From assembly GCA_030549495.1 (NCBI GenBank), contig JAUIRK010000691.1, positions 1 through 64,000 on the forward strand: a stretch of DNA of 64,000 bases. The letters run 5' to 3'. The position numbers were made by a program, and so were the translations under genes. The stretch comes from Nectonema munidae (lineage: Eukaryota > Nematomorpha > Nectonematoida > Nectonematidae). Positions 11,497-23,655 of this stretch are shown piece after piece; positions within the stretch are counted from its first letter, which is position 1, and each line of letters opens with the position of its first letter. The notes under the pieces are model-generated. The model had not been told where the DNA came from. It did not search any database and was given only the letters and a program-made list of their open reading frames with translations.

Positions 11497-13411
11497 ACAC
11501 TGTGCAACACTCAAAAAAAAAGTACAAGACATCTGTGGCCGTTTTTATATGCAAAATTATATGGGGAATCTATTTTTGGCCTTCTTTTTGTTAAATTAGA
11601 CAGGGTTTTTACAGAATTGTCACTGTATAGCCTTGTTGTTATTAAATTTGATATTAATTTATTTAACTTCATTGTATTACTTCTATTTAGTTTGTTTCAG
11701 ATCTAATTTATTTTTAACATGAGTGCAAGACAGTGCAAAAATGATCAAAACAGATTTTGTTACATATGTGGAGAATTGACTTTTGCTAAAGAAAGGCGTA
11801 GTATCACACATCATGTCAAGAAAATGTATAAGGCGCACTTCGATTTCTCACTTAGGAGAACAGGATAAATCATGGGCTCCTCATGTGTGAAGACACTGAG
11901 TGCCTGGTTGTTCACATGAAGTTTGGTGTGCCGATGATTTGGCGTGAGCAGAAAGATCACTCCAATGATTGCTATTTCTGTCAGCATGATTTTACAGTCT
12001 GTACTACAGCAAAGAAAAAGAAACACATCATTTACCCAAATGTGCGATCAGCAATACGTCTAGTAGAACACTCAGAAAATTTGCCTGTTCCCAAACCTCC
12101 AGATCCAAAAATGCAAATATCCAGTAGTGAATATATAGAGCCCAGTGATTCGGAAAGCGAGAATAAACTCGTACTATTTTCTCAAGAGGCTCTAAATGAT
12201 TTGTGCAGAAATCTTTATTTAACCAAAGACAAAAGTGAGTTTCTCGCATCAAGGCTTCAAGAACGTAATCTTCTTGAAAAGGGAGTGAAATTTACACTTT
12301 ACAGGAAACGATCACAAGATCTACTTGCGTTATTCACAATGGAGGGTGGTTTATGTTTTTGTAATAACATCACTGAGGTTTTTAAGCAACTGCAAATTCC
12401 ATACGATGTAACTGGCCATAACTGGCAAGTTTGTGCGGATTTTAAGGTTATAGCCATGCTTACTGGCTTACAGTTTGGATATAAAATTTTGCTGCTTTCT
12501 GTGCTTATGGAATTCCAGATTAAGAGAGGAAGATTATGTACGCAAGGATTATTAGAGCAAGGAAAGCACAACATTATAAACAAACCCCTTATAAAAAGTG
12601 ATAGAATTGTTTTACCACCTCTGCATATTAAACTTGGCTAGTTCAAACAATTTGTGAAAGCTTTGTACAAGGAATCCTCCGCATTTGCATACCTTGCAGA
12701 AAAGTTCCCTTCCCTCAGTAAAGCTAAAATTAAAGAAGGTGTCTTCATAGGTCCTCAAATTCGAAAAATCGTGCTTGATGAAACTTTCGTCACACATCTC
12801 ATGAAAAAAGAGAAGCTTGCGTTTGAGTCATTCAGAGAAGTTTGCAAACATCGTTCAAAAGACTATGTGAAAGTTGTGAATAATTTGCTAAGTCATTGCC
12901 ATGACACGGGATGTAATATGTCTCTAAAAGTTCATGTGCTCCACTCTCATCTGGATTTTTTGCTGAAAATCTTGGAGAAGTGAGTGATGAACATGGCGAG
13001 AGGTTTCATCAAGATATATCAGCGAGGGAGCGACGATTCAAAGGAAAATCGAACCCTGGTATGTTGGCAGACGACTGCTGGGGTATAAAAACGGAAGATC
13101 ACACTTTACACAAAAGGGTTAGAAGGACAAAGGTTGTTTGAACTGGCACGTGTATATTTTTAATTTATAACCAATAAAAGTTTTGTTATATCAACTAAAT
13201 TTTTGTTGTTTTCTGTAATTTTCAGTATTTACAATGTTGTGTAATGCAATATTATGTAGTATTTTATGAAACATAGTGTGCATGGCACTGGAAAACAGTG
13301 CCTAATCTGGATAAACAAAGGTCATATTCAGAATTAGGACAATTTTTTGACCCAGAAACAAGTGTTACTTAACTTGTACTTTTTTTTAACGTCAAATTTG
13401 TTACACAGTGT
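11497..13411 (+). mobile_element. Element of the arthropod-abundant 'GERFHQDI-like' repetitive family
   Basis: Ends are inverted repeats: ACACTGTG(C/T)AACA at 11497 and its inverse at 13411, each followed by an AAAAAAAAGTACAAG-type tract. Inside, a plus-strand coding region from about 11718 reads CKNDQNRFCYICGELT, SITHHVKKMYKAHF, FGVPMIWREQKDHSND, DVTGHNWQVCADFKVIA, LPPLHIKLG, IKEGVFIGPQIRK, then EVSDEHGERFHQDI and GMLADDCWGIK. I know this series from a high-copy family of uncharacterised proteins in arthropod genomes; its mobility mechanism is unknown to me. The copy is broken by a few interruptions. An N-terminal CxxC...H..H zinc-binding motif is visible. Confidence 0.75.
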
Positions 13412-14548
13412 AATTAGTTAATTTTACATTGTTTTAATTGATTTTTAAAATATTATTTGTTATTTTTAAAATGATTCAAATATCAATAAAATTAGTTAAA
13501 TTAATAGTAAAATAACTATTTGGTTAATTAATTTACTAAATTGAGAAAGTAAACAAACTATTATATTACTAGATCAAAAGTAATAAAGATTACTATAAAT
13601 ATAGTATTTTTTCTAAAGATAGTGGGTGCGGTTACTAATCATTTTGGTAAGCATTACTTGTGAGTGTAGCGTTCGTTATTTAACGCAAGTTAAGTAAATC
13701 GTTTACATAGTTGGAACTCATTTCTTTGTTGAGTTTTAAAAAACTTAACTGCCAAATGTTTTGATATCTTCCAGAACCTCAAGACGTTGGATAGGGCAGA
13801 CAACTCCTCATAATTTTTTTCATTATCTTCCGAAACCTCATAAAAATGAAGACGTACGACAACCCGTCATAAGTTTATTCATTATCATCTAGATGAATTA
13901 ATAGATTATTCCTAGATTTCCAGTGTATTTAATGTGGTATTTCTTTATAATAAAGTTTGCTCCGTGCTTGATTTGATATCACAAAAAAGAGACAATGGAG
14001 TAAAATCTTTGCTTATATTTTCTCAATTACATATTAATATAATATAGCTAGATTCTCGTGTATTAATTTGATATTTGGTTGATTTAAAAATGGAGAGACA
14101 ACTTGTAAAAATTATTGTTTCTGAAAAGGGATAGAGGCAATTTTTAATGATTTCTATGTTATAGACCCTCATTTTTTTTAATTATCTCTTGTTAGGTAAC
14201 CCTGTTAAGAATAAGAGATTTTTTAGGCTTAGGTTAGATAACGTAATTTCTAAAATATCTTTGCAAAAATAATAAGATATTTTTTAGGCTTAGGGTTAGA
14301 TAATGTCATATTCAAAATAAATTTGCAAAAACGGAAACTTTTAAATTTCGTAAGCTAGGCAATACCTACAATAAATTAAAATTTAGTGGATTCAGATAAG
14401 GCTCTTTATTTTTGATAAGTTAAATGAGTAGCTAAAAAATGCGTAGGAAAAAGGGATGATGACATTTAAACGAAAAATTAATCCCTCTCAGAATAAATTT
14501 TTTGGAGATCACTTAAGTTCACCTTGGGTGGAGGAGATAAAAAGTTAC
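13412..14548. other. Intron 7 start; small imperfect tandem duplication at 13776-13905
   Basis: About 65-bp units sharing GAACCTCA/GAAACCTCA, AGACGT and TTTATTCATTATC occur twice. At 14196-14300 three TTAGG/TTAGGG-like words appear (TAGGTAACCC, TTAGGCTTAGGTTAG, CTTAGGGTTAG). No genes seen. Confidence 0.5.
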
Positions 14549-14754
14549 TTGGAAGCAAGGAGTGAGAGTGGCGGGTTTGGAAGCGCTTGAGTTCAATGGG
14601 ACGCTTTGATCCTTATGGGCGAAGTAGGGCTGAGAAATGGAGAATGGCGAAGAAGACTTCTTTTGCTGAGGCAGGGCCTTCGTGTTTGGCACGTATTCGC
14701 CAATGTCGCCGTAGATGCTGTGGTCTTCATGAGCATTCACACTTTTCTTCACGT
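14549..14754 (-). CDS. IK: RED/IK exon g, IGEYVPNTK motif, next to the satellite array
   Basis: Acceptor GTTTTACTTCAAG, two bases AC that complete Asp with the G of exon f, then 68 codons, donor CAA|GTAACT. Contains SIYGDIGEYVPNTK (human IFEDIGDYVPSTTK) and SQPYFAHKD (human HSYFEKPKVD). In vertebrates a long RE/RD/ERD repeat separates these two motifs; here only about 15 residues do. The satellite array starts 29 bp upstream of the acceptor, so the whole pyrimidine tract sits in that short unique stretch. Confidence 0.92.
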
Positions 14755-14783
14755 CTTGAAGTAAAACCGCTTGATCATGATGC

Positions 14784-17700
14784 AAACCCCTTTTACTTAT
14801 CCATGAGAAACGAGGTCAAAATGTGTACACGTCTCGCAACATCGCTCAATTCGGCAAAACACTTACGCAAGGGTTAGGTTTTTAACGTGGTTAGGTTTTG
14901 ATCTAACCCTAACCCCTTTTATTTATCCATGAGAAACGAGGTCTAAATGTGTACACGTCTCGCAACATCGCTCAATTCGGCAAAACACTTACGCAAGGGT
15001 TAGGTTTTTAACGTGGTTAGGTTTTGATCTAACCCTAACCCCTTTTATTTATCCATGAGAAACGAGGTCAAAATGTGTACACGTCTCGCAACATCGCTCA
15101 ATTCGGCAAAACACTTACGCAAGGGTTAGGTTTTTAACGTGGTTAGGTTTTGATCTTACCCTAACCCCTTTTACTTATCCATGAGAAACGAGGTCTAAAT
15201 GTGTACACGTCTCGCAACATCGCTCAATTCGGCAAAACACTTACGCAAGGGTTAGGTTTTTAACGTGGTTAGGTTTTGATCTAACCCTAACCCCTTTTAT
15301 TTATCCATGAGAAACGAGGTCTAAATGTGTACACGTCTCGCAACATCGCTCAATTCGGCAAAACACTTACGCAAGGGTTAGGTTTTTAACGTGGTTAGGT
15401 TTTGATCTAACCCTAACCCCTTTTATTTATCCATGAGAAACGAGGTCTAAATGTGTACACGTCTCGCAACATCGCTCAATTCGGCAAAACACTTACGCAA
15501 GGGTTAGGTTTTTAACGTGGTTAGGTTTTGATCTAACCCTAACCCCTTTTATTTATCCATGAGAAACGAGGTCAAAATGTGTACACGTCTCGCAACATCG
15601 CTCAATTCGGCAAAACACTTACGCAAGGGTTAGGTTTTTAACGTGGTTAGGTTTTGATCTTACCCTAACCCCTTTTACTTATCCATGAGAAACGAGGTCT
15701 AAATGTGTACACGTCTCGCAACATCGCTCAATTCGGCAAAACACTTACGCAAGGGTTAGGTTTTTAACGTGGTTAGGTTTTGATCTAACCCTAACCCCTT
15801 TTATTTATCCATGAGAAACGAGGTCTAAATGTGTACACGTCTCGCAACATCGCTCAATTCGGCAAAACACTTACGCAAGGGTTAGGTTTTTAACGTGGTT
15901 AGGTTTTGATCTAACCCTAACCCCTTTTATTTATCCATGAGAAACGAGGTCAAAATGTGTACACGTCTCGCAACATCGCTCAATTCGGCAAAACACTTAC
16001 GCAAGGGTTAGGTTTTTAACGTGGTTAGGTTTTGATCTAACCCTACCCCTTTTACTTATCCATGAGAAACGAGGTCTAAATGTGTACACGTCTCGCAACA
16101 TCGCTCAATTCGGCAAAACACTTACGCAAGGGTTAGGTTTTTAACGTGGTTAGGTTTTGATCTTACCCTAACCCCTTTTATTTATCCATGAGAAACGAGG
16201 TCTAAATGTGTACACGTCTCGCAACATCGCTCAATTCGGCAAAACACTTACGCAAGGGTTAGGTTTTTAACGTGGTTAGGTTTTGATCTAACCCTAACCC
16301 CTTTTATTTATCCATGAGAAACGAGGTCTAAATGTGTACACGTCTCGCAACATCGCTCAATTCGGCAAAACACTTACGCAAGGGTTAGGTTTTTAACGTG
16401 GTTAGGTTTTGATCTAACCCTAACCCCTTTTATTTATCCATGAGAAACGAGGTCTAAATGTGTACACGTCTCGCAACATCGCTCAATTCGGCAAAACACT
16501 TACGCAAGGGTTAGGTTTTTAACGTGGTTAGGTTTTGATCTTACCCTAACCCCTTTTATTTATCCATGAGAAACGAGGTCTAAATGTGTACACGTCTCGC
16601 AACATCGCTCAATTCGGCAAAACACTTACGCAAGGGTTAGGTTTTTAACGTGGTTAGGTTTTGATCTAACCCTAACCCCTTTTATTTATCCATGAGAAAC
16701 GAGGTCTAAATGTGTACACGTCTCGCAACATCGCTCAATTCGGCAAAACACTTACGCAAGGGTTAGGTTTTTAACGTGGTTAGGTTTTGATCTAACCCTA
16801 ACCCCTTTTATTTATCCATGAGAAACGAGGTCAATGTACACGTCTCGCAACATCGCTCAATTCGGCAAAACACTTACGCAAGGGTTAGGTTTTTAACGTG
16901 GTTAGGTTTTGATCTAACCCTAACCCCTTTTATTTATCCATGAGAAACGAGGTCTAAATGTGTACACGTCTCGCAACATCGCTCAATTCGGCAAAACACT
17001 TACGCAAGGGTTAGGTTTTTAACGTGGTTACGTTTTGATCTAACCCTAACCCCTTTTATTTATCCATGAGAAACGAGGTCTGTACACGTCTCGCAACATC
17101 GCTCAATTCGGCAAAACACTTACGCAAGGGTTAGGTTTTTAACGTGGTTAGGTTTTGATCTAACCCTAACCCCTTTTATTTATCCATGAGAAACGAGGTC
17201 TGTACACGTCTCGCAACATCGCTCAATTCGGCAAAACACTTACGCAAGGGTTAGGTTTTTAACGTGGTTAGGTTTTGATCTAACCCTAACCCCTTTTATT
17301 TATCCATGAGAAACGAGGTCTAAATGTGTACACGTCTCGCAACATCGCTCAATTCGGCAAAACACTTACGCAAGGGTTAGGTTTTTAACGTGGTTAGGTT
17401 TTGATCTAACCCTAACCCCTTTTATTTATCCATGAGAAACGAGGTCTAAATGTGTACACGTCTCGCAACATCGCTCAATTCGGCAAAACACTTACGCAAG
17501 GGTTAGGTTTTTAACGTGGTTAGGTTTTGATCTAACCCTAACCCCTTTTATTTATCCATGAGAAACGAGGTCTGTACACGTCTCGCAACATCGCTCAATT
17601 CGGCAAAACACTTACGCAAGGGTTAGGTTTTTAACGTGGTTAGGTTTTGATCTAACCCTAACCCCTTTTATTTATCCATGAGAAACGAGGTCTGTACACG

Positions 17701-20700
17701 TCTCGCAACATCGCTCAATTCGGCAAAACACTTACGCAAGGGTTAGGTTTTTAACGTGGTTAGGTTTTGATCTAACCCTAACCCCTTTTATTTATCCATG
17801 AGAAACGAGGTCAAAATGTGTACACGTCTCGCAACATCGCTCAATTCGGCAAAACACTTACGCAAGGGTTAGGTTTTTAACGTGGTTAGGTTTTGATCTA
17901 ACCCTAACCCCTTTTATTTATCCATGAGAAACGAGGTCTAAATGTGTACACGTCTCGCAACATCGCTCAATTCGGCAAAACACTTACGCAAGGGTTAGGT
18001 TTTTAACGTGGTTAGGTTTTGATCTAACCCTAACCCCTTTTATTTATCCATGAGAAACGAGGTCTGTACACGTCTCGCAACATCGCTCAATTCGGCAAAA
18101 CACTTACGCAAGGGTTAGGTTTTTAACGTGGTTAGGTTTTGATCTAACCCTAACCCCTTTTATTTATCCATGAGAAACGAGGTCTGTACACGTCTCGCAA
18201 CATCGCTCAATTCGGCAAAACACTTACGCAAGGGTTAGGTTTTTAACGTGGTTAGGTTTTGATCTAACCCTAACCCCTTTTATTTATCCATGAGAAACGA
18301 GGTCTAAATGTGTACACGTCTCGCAACATCGCTCAATTCGGCAAAACACTTACGCAAGGGTTAGGTTTTTAACGTGGTTAGGTTTTGATCTAACCCTACC
18401 CCTTTTATTTATCCATGAGAAACGAGGTCAAAATGTGTACACGTCTCGCAACATCGCTCAATTCGGCAAAACACTTACGCAAGGGTTAGGTTTTTAACGT
18501 GGTTAGGTTTTGATCTAACCCTAACCCCTTTTACTTATCCATGAGAAACGAGGTCTAAATGTGTACACGTCTCGCAACATCGCTCAATTCGGCAAAACAC
18601 TTACGCAAGGGTTAGGTTTTTAACGTGGTTAGGTTTTGATCTAACCCTACCCCTTTTATTTATCCATGAGAAACGAGGTCAAAATGTGTACACGTCTCGC
18701 AACATCGCTCAATTCGGCAAAACACTTACGCAAGGGTTAGGTTTTTAACGTGGTTAGGTTTTGATCTAACCCTAACCCCTTTTACTTATCCATGAGAAAC
18801 GAGGTCTAAATGTGTACACGTCTCGCAACATCGCTCAATTCTGCAAAAAACTTACGCAAGGGTTAGGTTTTTAACGTGGTTAGGTTTTGATCTAACCCTA
18901 ACCCCTTTTATTTATCCATGAGAAACGAGGTCAAAATGTGTACACGTCTCGCAACATCGCTCAATTCGGCAAAACACTTACGCAAGGGTTAGGTTTTTAA
19001 CGTGGTTAGGTTTTGATCTAACCCTACCCCTTTTATTTATCCATGAGAAACGAGGTCAAAATGTGTACACGTCTCGCAACATCGCTCAATTCGGCAAAAC
19101 ACTTACGCAAGGGTTAGGTTTTTAACGTGGTTAGGTTTTGATCTAACCCTAACCCCTTTTATTTATCCATGAGAAACGAGGTCTAAATGTGTACACGTCT
19201 CGCAACATCGCTCAATTCGGCAAAACACTTACGTAAGGGTTAGGTTTTGATCTAACCCTAACCCCTTTTATTTATCCATGAGAAACGAGGTCTAAATGTG
19301 TACACGTCTCGCAACATCGCTCAATTCTGCAAAAAACTTACGCAAGGGTTAGGTTTTTAACGTGGTTAGGTTTTGATCTAACCCTAACCCCTTTTATTTA
19401 TCCATGAGAAACGAGGTCAAAATGTGTACACGTCTCGCAACATCGCTCAATTCGGCAAAACACTTACGCAAGGGTTAGGTTTTTAACGTGGTTAGGTTTT
19501 GATCTAACCCTACCCCTTTTACTTATCCATGAGAAACGAGGTCTAAATGTGTACACGTCTCGCAACATCGCTCAATTCGGCAAAACACTTACGCAAGGGT
19601 TAGGTTTTTAACGTGGTTAGGTTTTGATCTTACCCTAACCCCTTTTATTTATCCATGAGAAACGAGGTCTAAATGTGTACACGTCTCGCAACATCGCTCA
19701 ATTCGGCAAAACACTTACGCAAGGGTTAGGTTTTTAACGTGGTTAGGTTTTGATCTAACCCTAACCCCTTTTATTTATCCATGAGAAACGAGGTCTGTAC
19801 ACGTCTCGCAACATCGCTCAATTCGGCAAAACACTTACGCAAGGGTTAGGTTTTTAACGTGGTTAGGTTTTGATCTAACCCTAACCCCTTTTACTTATCC
19901 ATGAGAAACGAGGTCTAAATGTGTACACGTCTCGCAACATCGCTCAATTCTGCAAAAAACTTACGCAAGGGTTAGGTTTTTAACGTGGTTAGGTTTTGAT
20001 CTAACCCTAACCCCTTTTATTTATCCATGAGAAACGAGGTCAAAATGTGTACACGTCTCGCAACATCGCTCAATTCGGCAAAACACTTACGCAAGGGTTA
20101 GGTTTTTAACGTGGTTAGGTTTTGATCTAACCCTAACCCCTTTTATTTATCCATGAGAAACGAGGTCTAAATGTGTACACGTCTCGCAACATCGCTCAAT
20201 TCGGCAAAACACTTACGTAAGGGTTAGGTTTTGATCTAACCCTAACCCCTTTTATTTATCCATGAGAAACGAGGTCTAAATGTGTACACGTCTCGCAACA
20301 TCGCTCAATTCTGCAAAAAACTTACGCAAGGGTTAGGTTTTTAACGTGGTTAGGTTTTGATCTAACCCTAACCCCTTTTACTTATCCATGAGAAACGAGG
20401 TCTAAATGTGTACACGTCTCGCAACATCGCTCAATTCGGCAAAACACTTACGCAAGGGTTAGGTTTTTAACGTGGTTAGGTTTTGATCTAACCCTAACCC
20501 CTTTTACTTATCCATGAGAAACGAGGTCTAAATGTGTACACGTCTCGCAACATCGCTCAATTCGGCAAAACACTTACGCAAGGGTTAGGTTTTTAACGTG
20601 GTTAGGTTTTGATCTAACCCTAACCCCTTTTACTTATCCATGAGAAACGAGGTCTAAATGTGTACACGTCTCGCAACATCGCTCAATTCGGCAAAACACT

Positions 20701-22190
20701 TACACAAGGGTTAGGTTTTTAACGTGGTTAGGTTTTGATCTAACCCTAACCCCTTTTACTTATCCATGAGAAACGAGGTCTAAATGTGTACACGTCTCGC
20801 AACATCGCTCAATTCGGCAAAACACTTACGCAAGGGTTAGGTTTTTAACGTGGTTAGGTTTTGATCTAACCCTAACCCCTTTTACTTATCCATGAGAAAC
20901 GAGGTCTAAATGTGTACACGTCTCGCAACATCGCTCAATTCGGCAAAACACTTACACAAGGGTTAGGTTTTTAACGTGGTTAGGTTTTGATCTAACCCTA
21001 ACCCCTTTTATTTATCCATGAGAAACGAGGTCTGTACACGTCTCGCAACATCGCTCAATTCGGCAAAACACTTACGCAAGGGTTAGGTTTTTAACGTGGT
21101 TAGGTTTTGATCTTACCCTAACCCCTTTTATTTATCCATGAGAAACGAGGTCTAAATGTGTACACGTCTCGCAACATCGCTCAATTCGGCAAAACACTTA
21201 CACAAGGGTTAGGTTTTGATCTAACCCTAACCCCTTTTACTTATCCATGAGAAACGAGGTCTAAATGTGTACACGTCTCGCAACATCGCTCAATTCGGCA
21301 AAACACTTACGCAAGGGTTAGGTTTTTAACGTGGTTAGGTTTTGATCTAACCCTACCCCTTTTATTTATCCATGAGAAACGAGGTCAAAATGTGTACACG
21401 TCTCGCAACATCGCTCAATTCGGCAAAACACTTACGCAAGGGTTAGGTTTTTAACGTGGTTAGGTTTTGATCTTACCCTAACCCCTTTTATTTATCCATG
21501 AGAAACGAGGTCTAAATGTGTACACGTCTCGCAACATCGCTCAATTCGGCAAAACACTTACGCAAGGGTTAGGTTTTTAACGTGGTTAGGTTTTGATCTA
21601 ACCCTAACCCCTTTTATTTATCCATGAGAAACGAGGTCTGTACACGTCTCGCAACATCGCTCAATTCGGCAAAACACTTACGCAATGGTTAGGTTTTTAA
21701 CGTGGTTAGGTTTTGATCTAACCCTAACCCCTTTTACTTATCCATGAGAAACGAGGTCTAAATGTGTACACGTCTCGCAACATCGCTCAATTCGGCAAAA
21801 CACTTACGCAAGGGTTAGGTTTTTAACGTGGTTAGGTTTTGATCTAACCCTAACCCCTTTTACTTATCCATGAGAAACGAGGTCTAAATGTGTACACGTC
21901 TCGCAACATCGCTCAATTCGGCAAAACACTTACGCAAGGGTTAGGTTTTTAACGTGGTTAGGTTTTGATCTAACCCTAACCCCTTTTATTTATCCATGAG
22001 AAACGAGGTCTAAATGTGTACACGTCTCGCAACATCGCTCAATTCGGCAAAACACTTACGCAAGGGTTAGGTTTTTAACGTGGTTAGGTTTTGATCTAAC
22101 CCTAACCCCTTTTATTTATCCATGAGAAACGAGGTCTAAATGTGTACACGTCTCGCAACATCGCTCAATTCGGCAAAACACTTACGCAAG
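14784..22190. repeat. 7.4-kb satellite array, 126-bp monomer with telomere-like motifs, inside RED intron 6
   Basis: About 59 head-to-tail monomers, mostly 126 bp (GTACAC recurs at 14825, 14951, 15077). Each holds GGGTTAGG, a second GGTTAGG, then CTAACCCTAACCCC, so inverted telomere-like words that could fold back on each other, followed by TCCATGAGAAACGAGGTC and TACACGTCTCGCAACATC. Variants: 120-bp monomers lacking AAATGT, 125-bp ones with CCTACCCC, and three short ones lacking the TTTTTAACGTGG block (near 19233, 20218, 21210). Copies are otherwise almost identical, so amplification or homogenisation is recent. The array ends at CTTACGCAAG/AGATATCGAC on the right and 29 bp from the exon g acceptor on the left. 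Confidence 0.98.
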
Positions 22191-22779
22191 AGATATCGAC
22201 TAGAAAACAGCACTCTATTCAAATAGTTGTTCTGGCAAAGCTTAGAACTTTACGCGGCCCAAAAATTTTGTTACATGATAAATAGTTTGCTTCGAAGAAA
22301 AATCTTGCTAACATGTTAAGAAGCAAAAGGTGTAGGCTGTTCAATTGTCAATCATAGTAAACAAAACTTTGTAAATAATAAGAAAGGAAAAGTAGTTTAT
22401 TACAGAATACAATAATTTCGGACCGACTTCATGCCCCTTCAAGTAGAAATTTTAAAAGAAGACTTAAAACGCTGCGCAAGTTCTTTGTGTTACAACGGCG
22501 ATGGGTTAGGGCTAAATGATGTTAAAATTAATTCAATGTTAGGGTCACCTAGGCTGCATTTGAAAAGAATTCACGAGGTGCGGGCTTTCTTAACGGATTC
22601 CAAAAATACCATTCATCAGTTCAAATTTTTAATGCTTTGGGAAAAATCAAAATTCTTAAATATGCTGTAAAATTTTTTATGCAAAATATATTATAAGAAA
22701 TGTAAGCACAACACATAGGACCAAAATATGGCAACTATATAGATGCCATTACAGTTAGTTAGACATGCATAAATGGCTT
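22191..22779. other. Intron 6, unannotated stretch
   Basis: A 79-codon plus-strand open frame (22431-22670) starts MPLQVEILKEDLKRCAS and includes GTTAGGG words, but I know no homologue and would not call it a gene. Confidence 0.4.
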
Positions 22780-23110
22780 TCGTAAAGAATCTTTCATACT
22801 TGGCGACTGGGGCGTTCCGTTTTAAGTATCAAGAGTAGTCGGCGAGCATGTTGATATTCCAGCGACCTTGTTACCGATCCCCCACTACACGGATATCTTA
22901 ATGGAAGCGCTGTCCTTGTTTCTCACTCATGTCACCACGGTTCTCAGGAAGATAATTTAAGTGGGAGATGAAGAAATCTATCTTGATAGACATGCGTGCA
23001 CCAAGAACTTTGTATTTCTCAACACATAAATCTAGGGATCCTAGATTTACACTAGCAGTCTCAAAATAAGCTTACTGCTACTTTTTAAAATTGAATCCTT
23101 TGCACTTTTT
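22780..23110 (-). mobile_element. Second fragment of the 'GERFHQDI-like' family
   Basis: Read on the minus strand: LGARMSIKIDFFISHL, then NYLPENRGDMSEKQGQRF, QGRWNINMLADY and LKRNAPVAKYERF. This matches the C-terminal part of the same family as the 11.5-13.4 kb element but is a different, more decayed copy. Confidence 0.7.
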
Positions 23111-23394
23111 GTAAGATTTAAAGACATGATCTTCGTATTTTTATTTGCCCCATCTACCCGAGGATTTTGTAAGTGGGAACATTGTTTTATAAGATGTGAA
23201 TGTCGCTGCATTTTCATAAAGTGTAATATTAGAGCAAAAATTTTATGACCGGATGCCTTTCCTGGCGTCCACCACAGTTTTAAGCGGTGGGCCTAGTCTT
23301 TGTTCTGATGAACAGAACCTACAAGACAGCAGGTAATTTGATTTCGAAGTTATTTACTCATAGAGCCCCTTTAAACCAATAATAACGAGCGAGC

Positions 23395-23540
23395 TCTGCC
23401 CGAAGCAATAGGATATAGCGCCTAATTACTCGCTTTGCACCTCTAGACCGTTCAGTTAAAACAACTCCGCCGCGGGAAGGCAGATCTAGAGATTCACTGT
23501 GAGAGGCTATTTGAGACGCGAGCCTTTGAGACATTTCAAA
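23395..23540 (-). repeat. Copy of the segment upstream of the RTE-like LINE
   Basis: The reverse complement aligns with 28875-29000: both share CTAGATCTGCCTTC / TTAGATCTGCCTTC, GCGGCGGAGTTGTTT / GTGGCGGGGTTGTTT and AAAGCGAGTAA. The second copy lies directly before the LINE coding region, so this is probably a LINE 5' UTR or a SINE derived from it. Confidence 0.6.
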
Positions 23541-23655
23541 AGAGGAATGAGAGCTTATCCTCAATTCCTGGCCTCGGCATTTACAGCATTGGAGTAAAAA
23601 TTTTGTAGCAGATATTCGATATCTTTCGTTATTTTTTCTCTCATTCTTTTATTCA

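Noticed and set aside
11883-12641. 252-codon frame as a host gene
   Set aside because: Belongs to a high-copy repetitive family, is interrupted, and lies within inverted element ends inside a RED intron.
14784-22190. CRISPR-like array
   Set aside because: Whole 126-bp monomers repeat without unique spacers, and the context is eukaryotic; it is satellite DNA.
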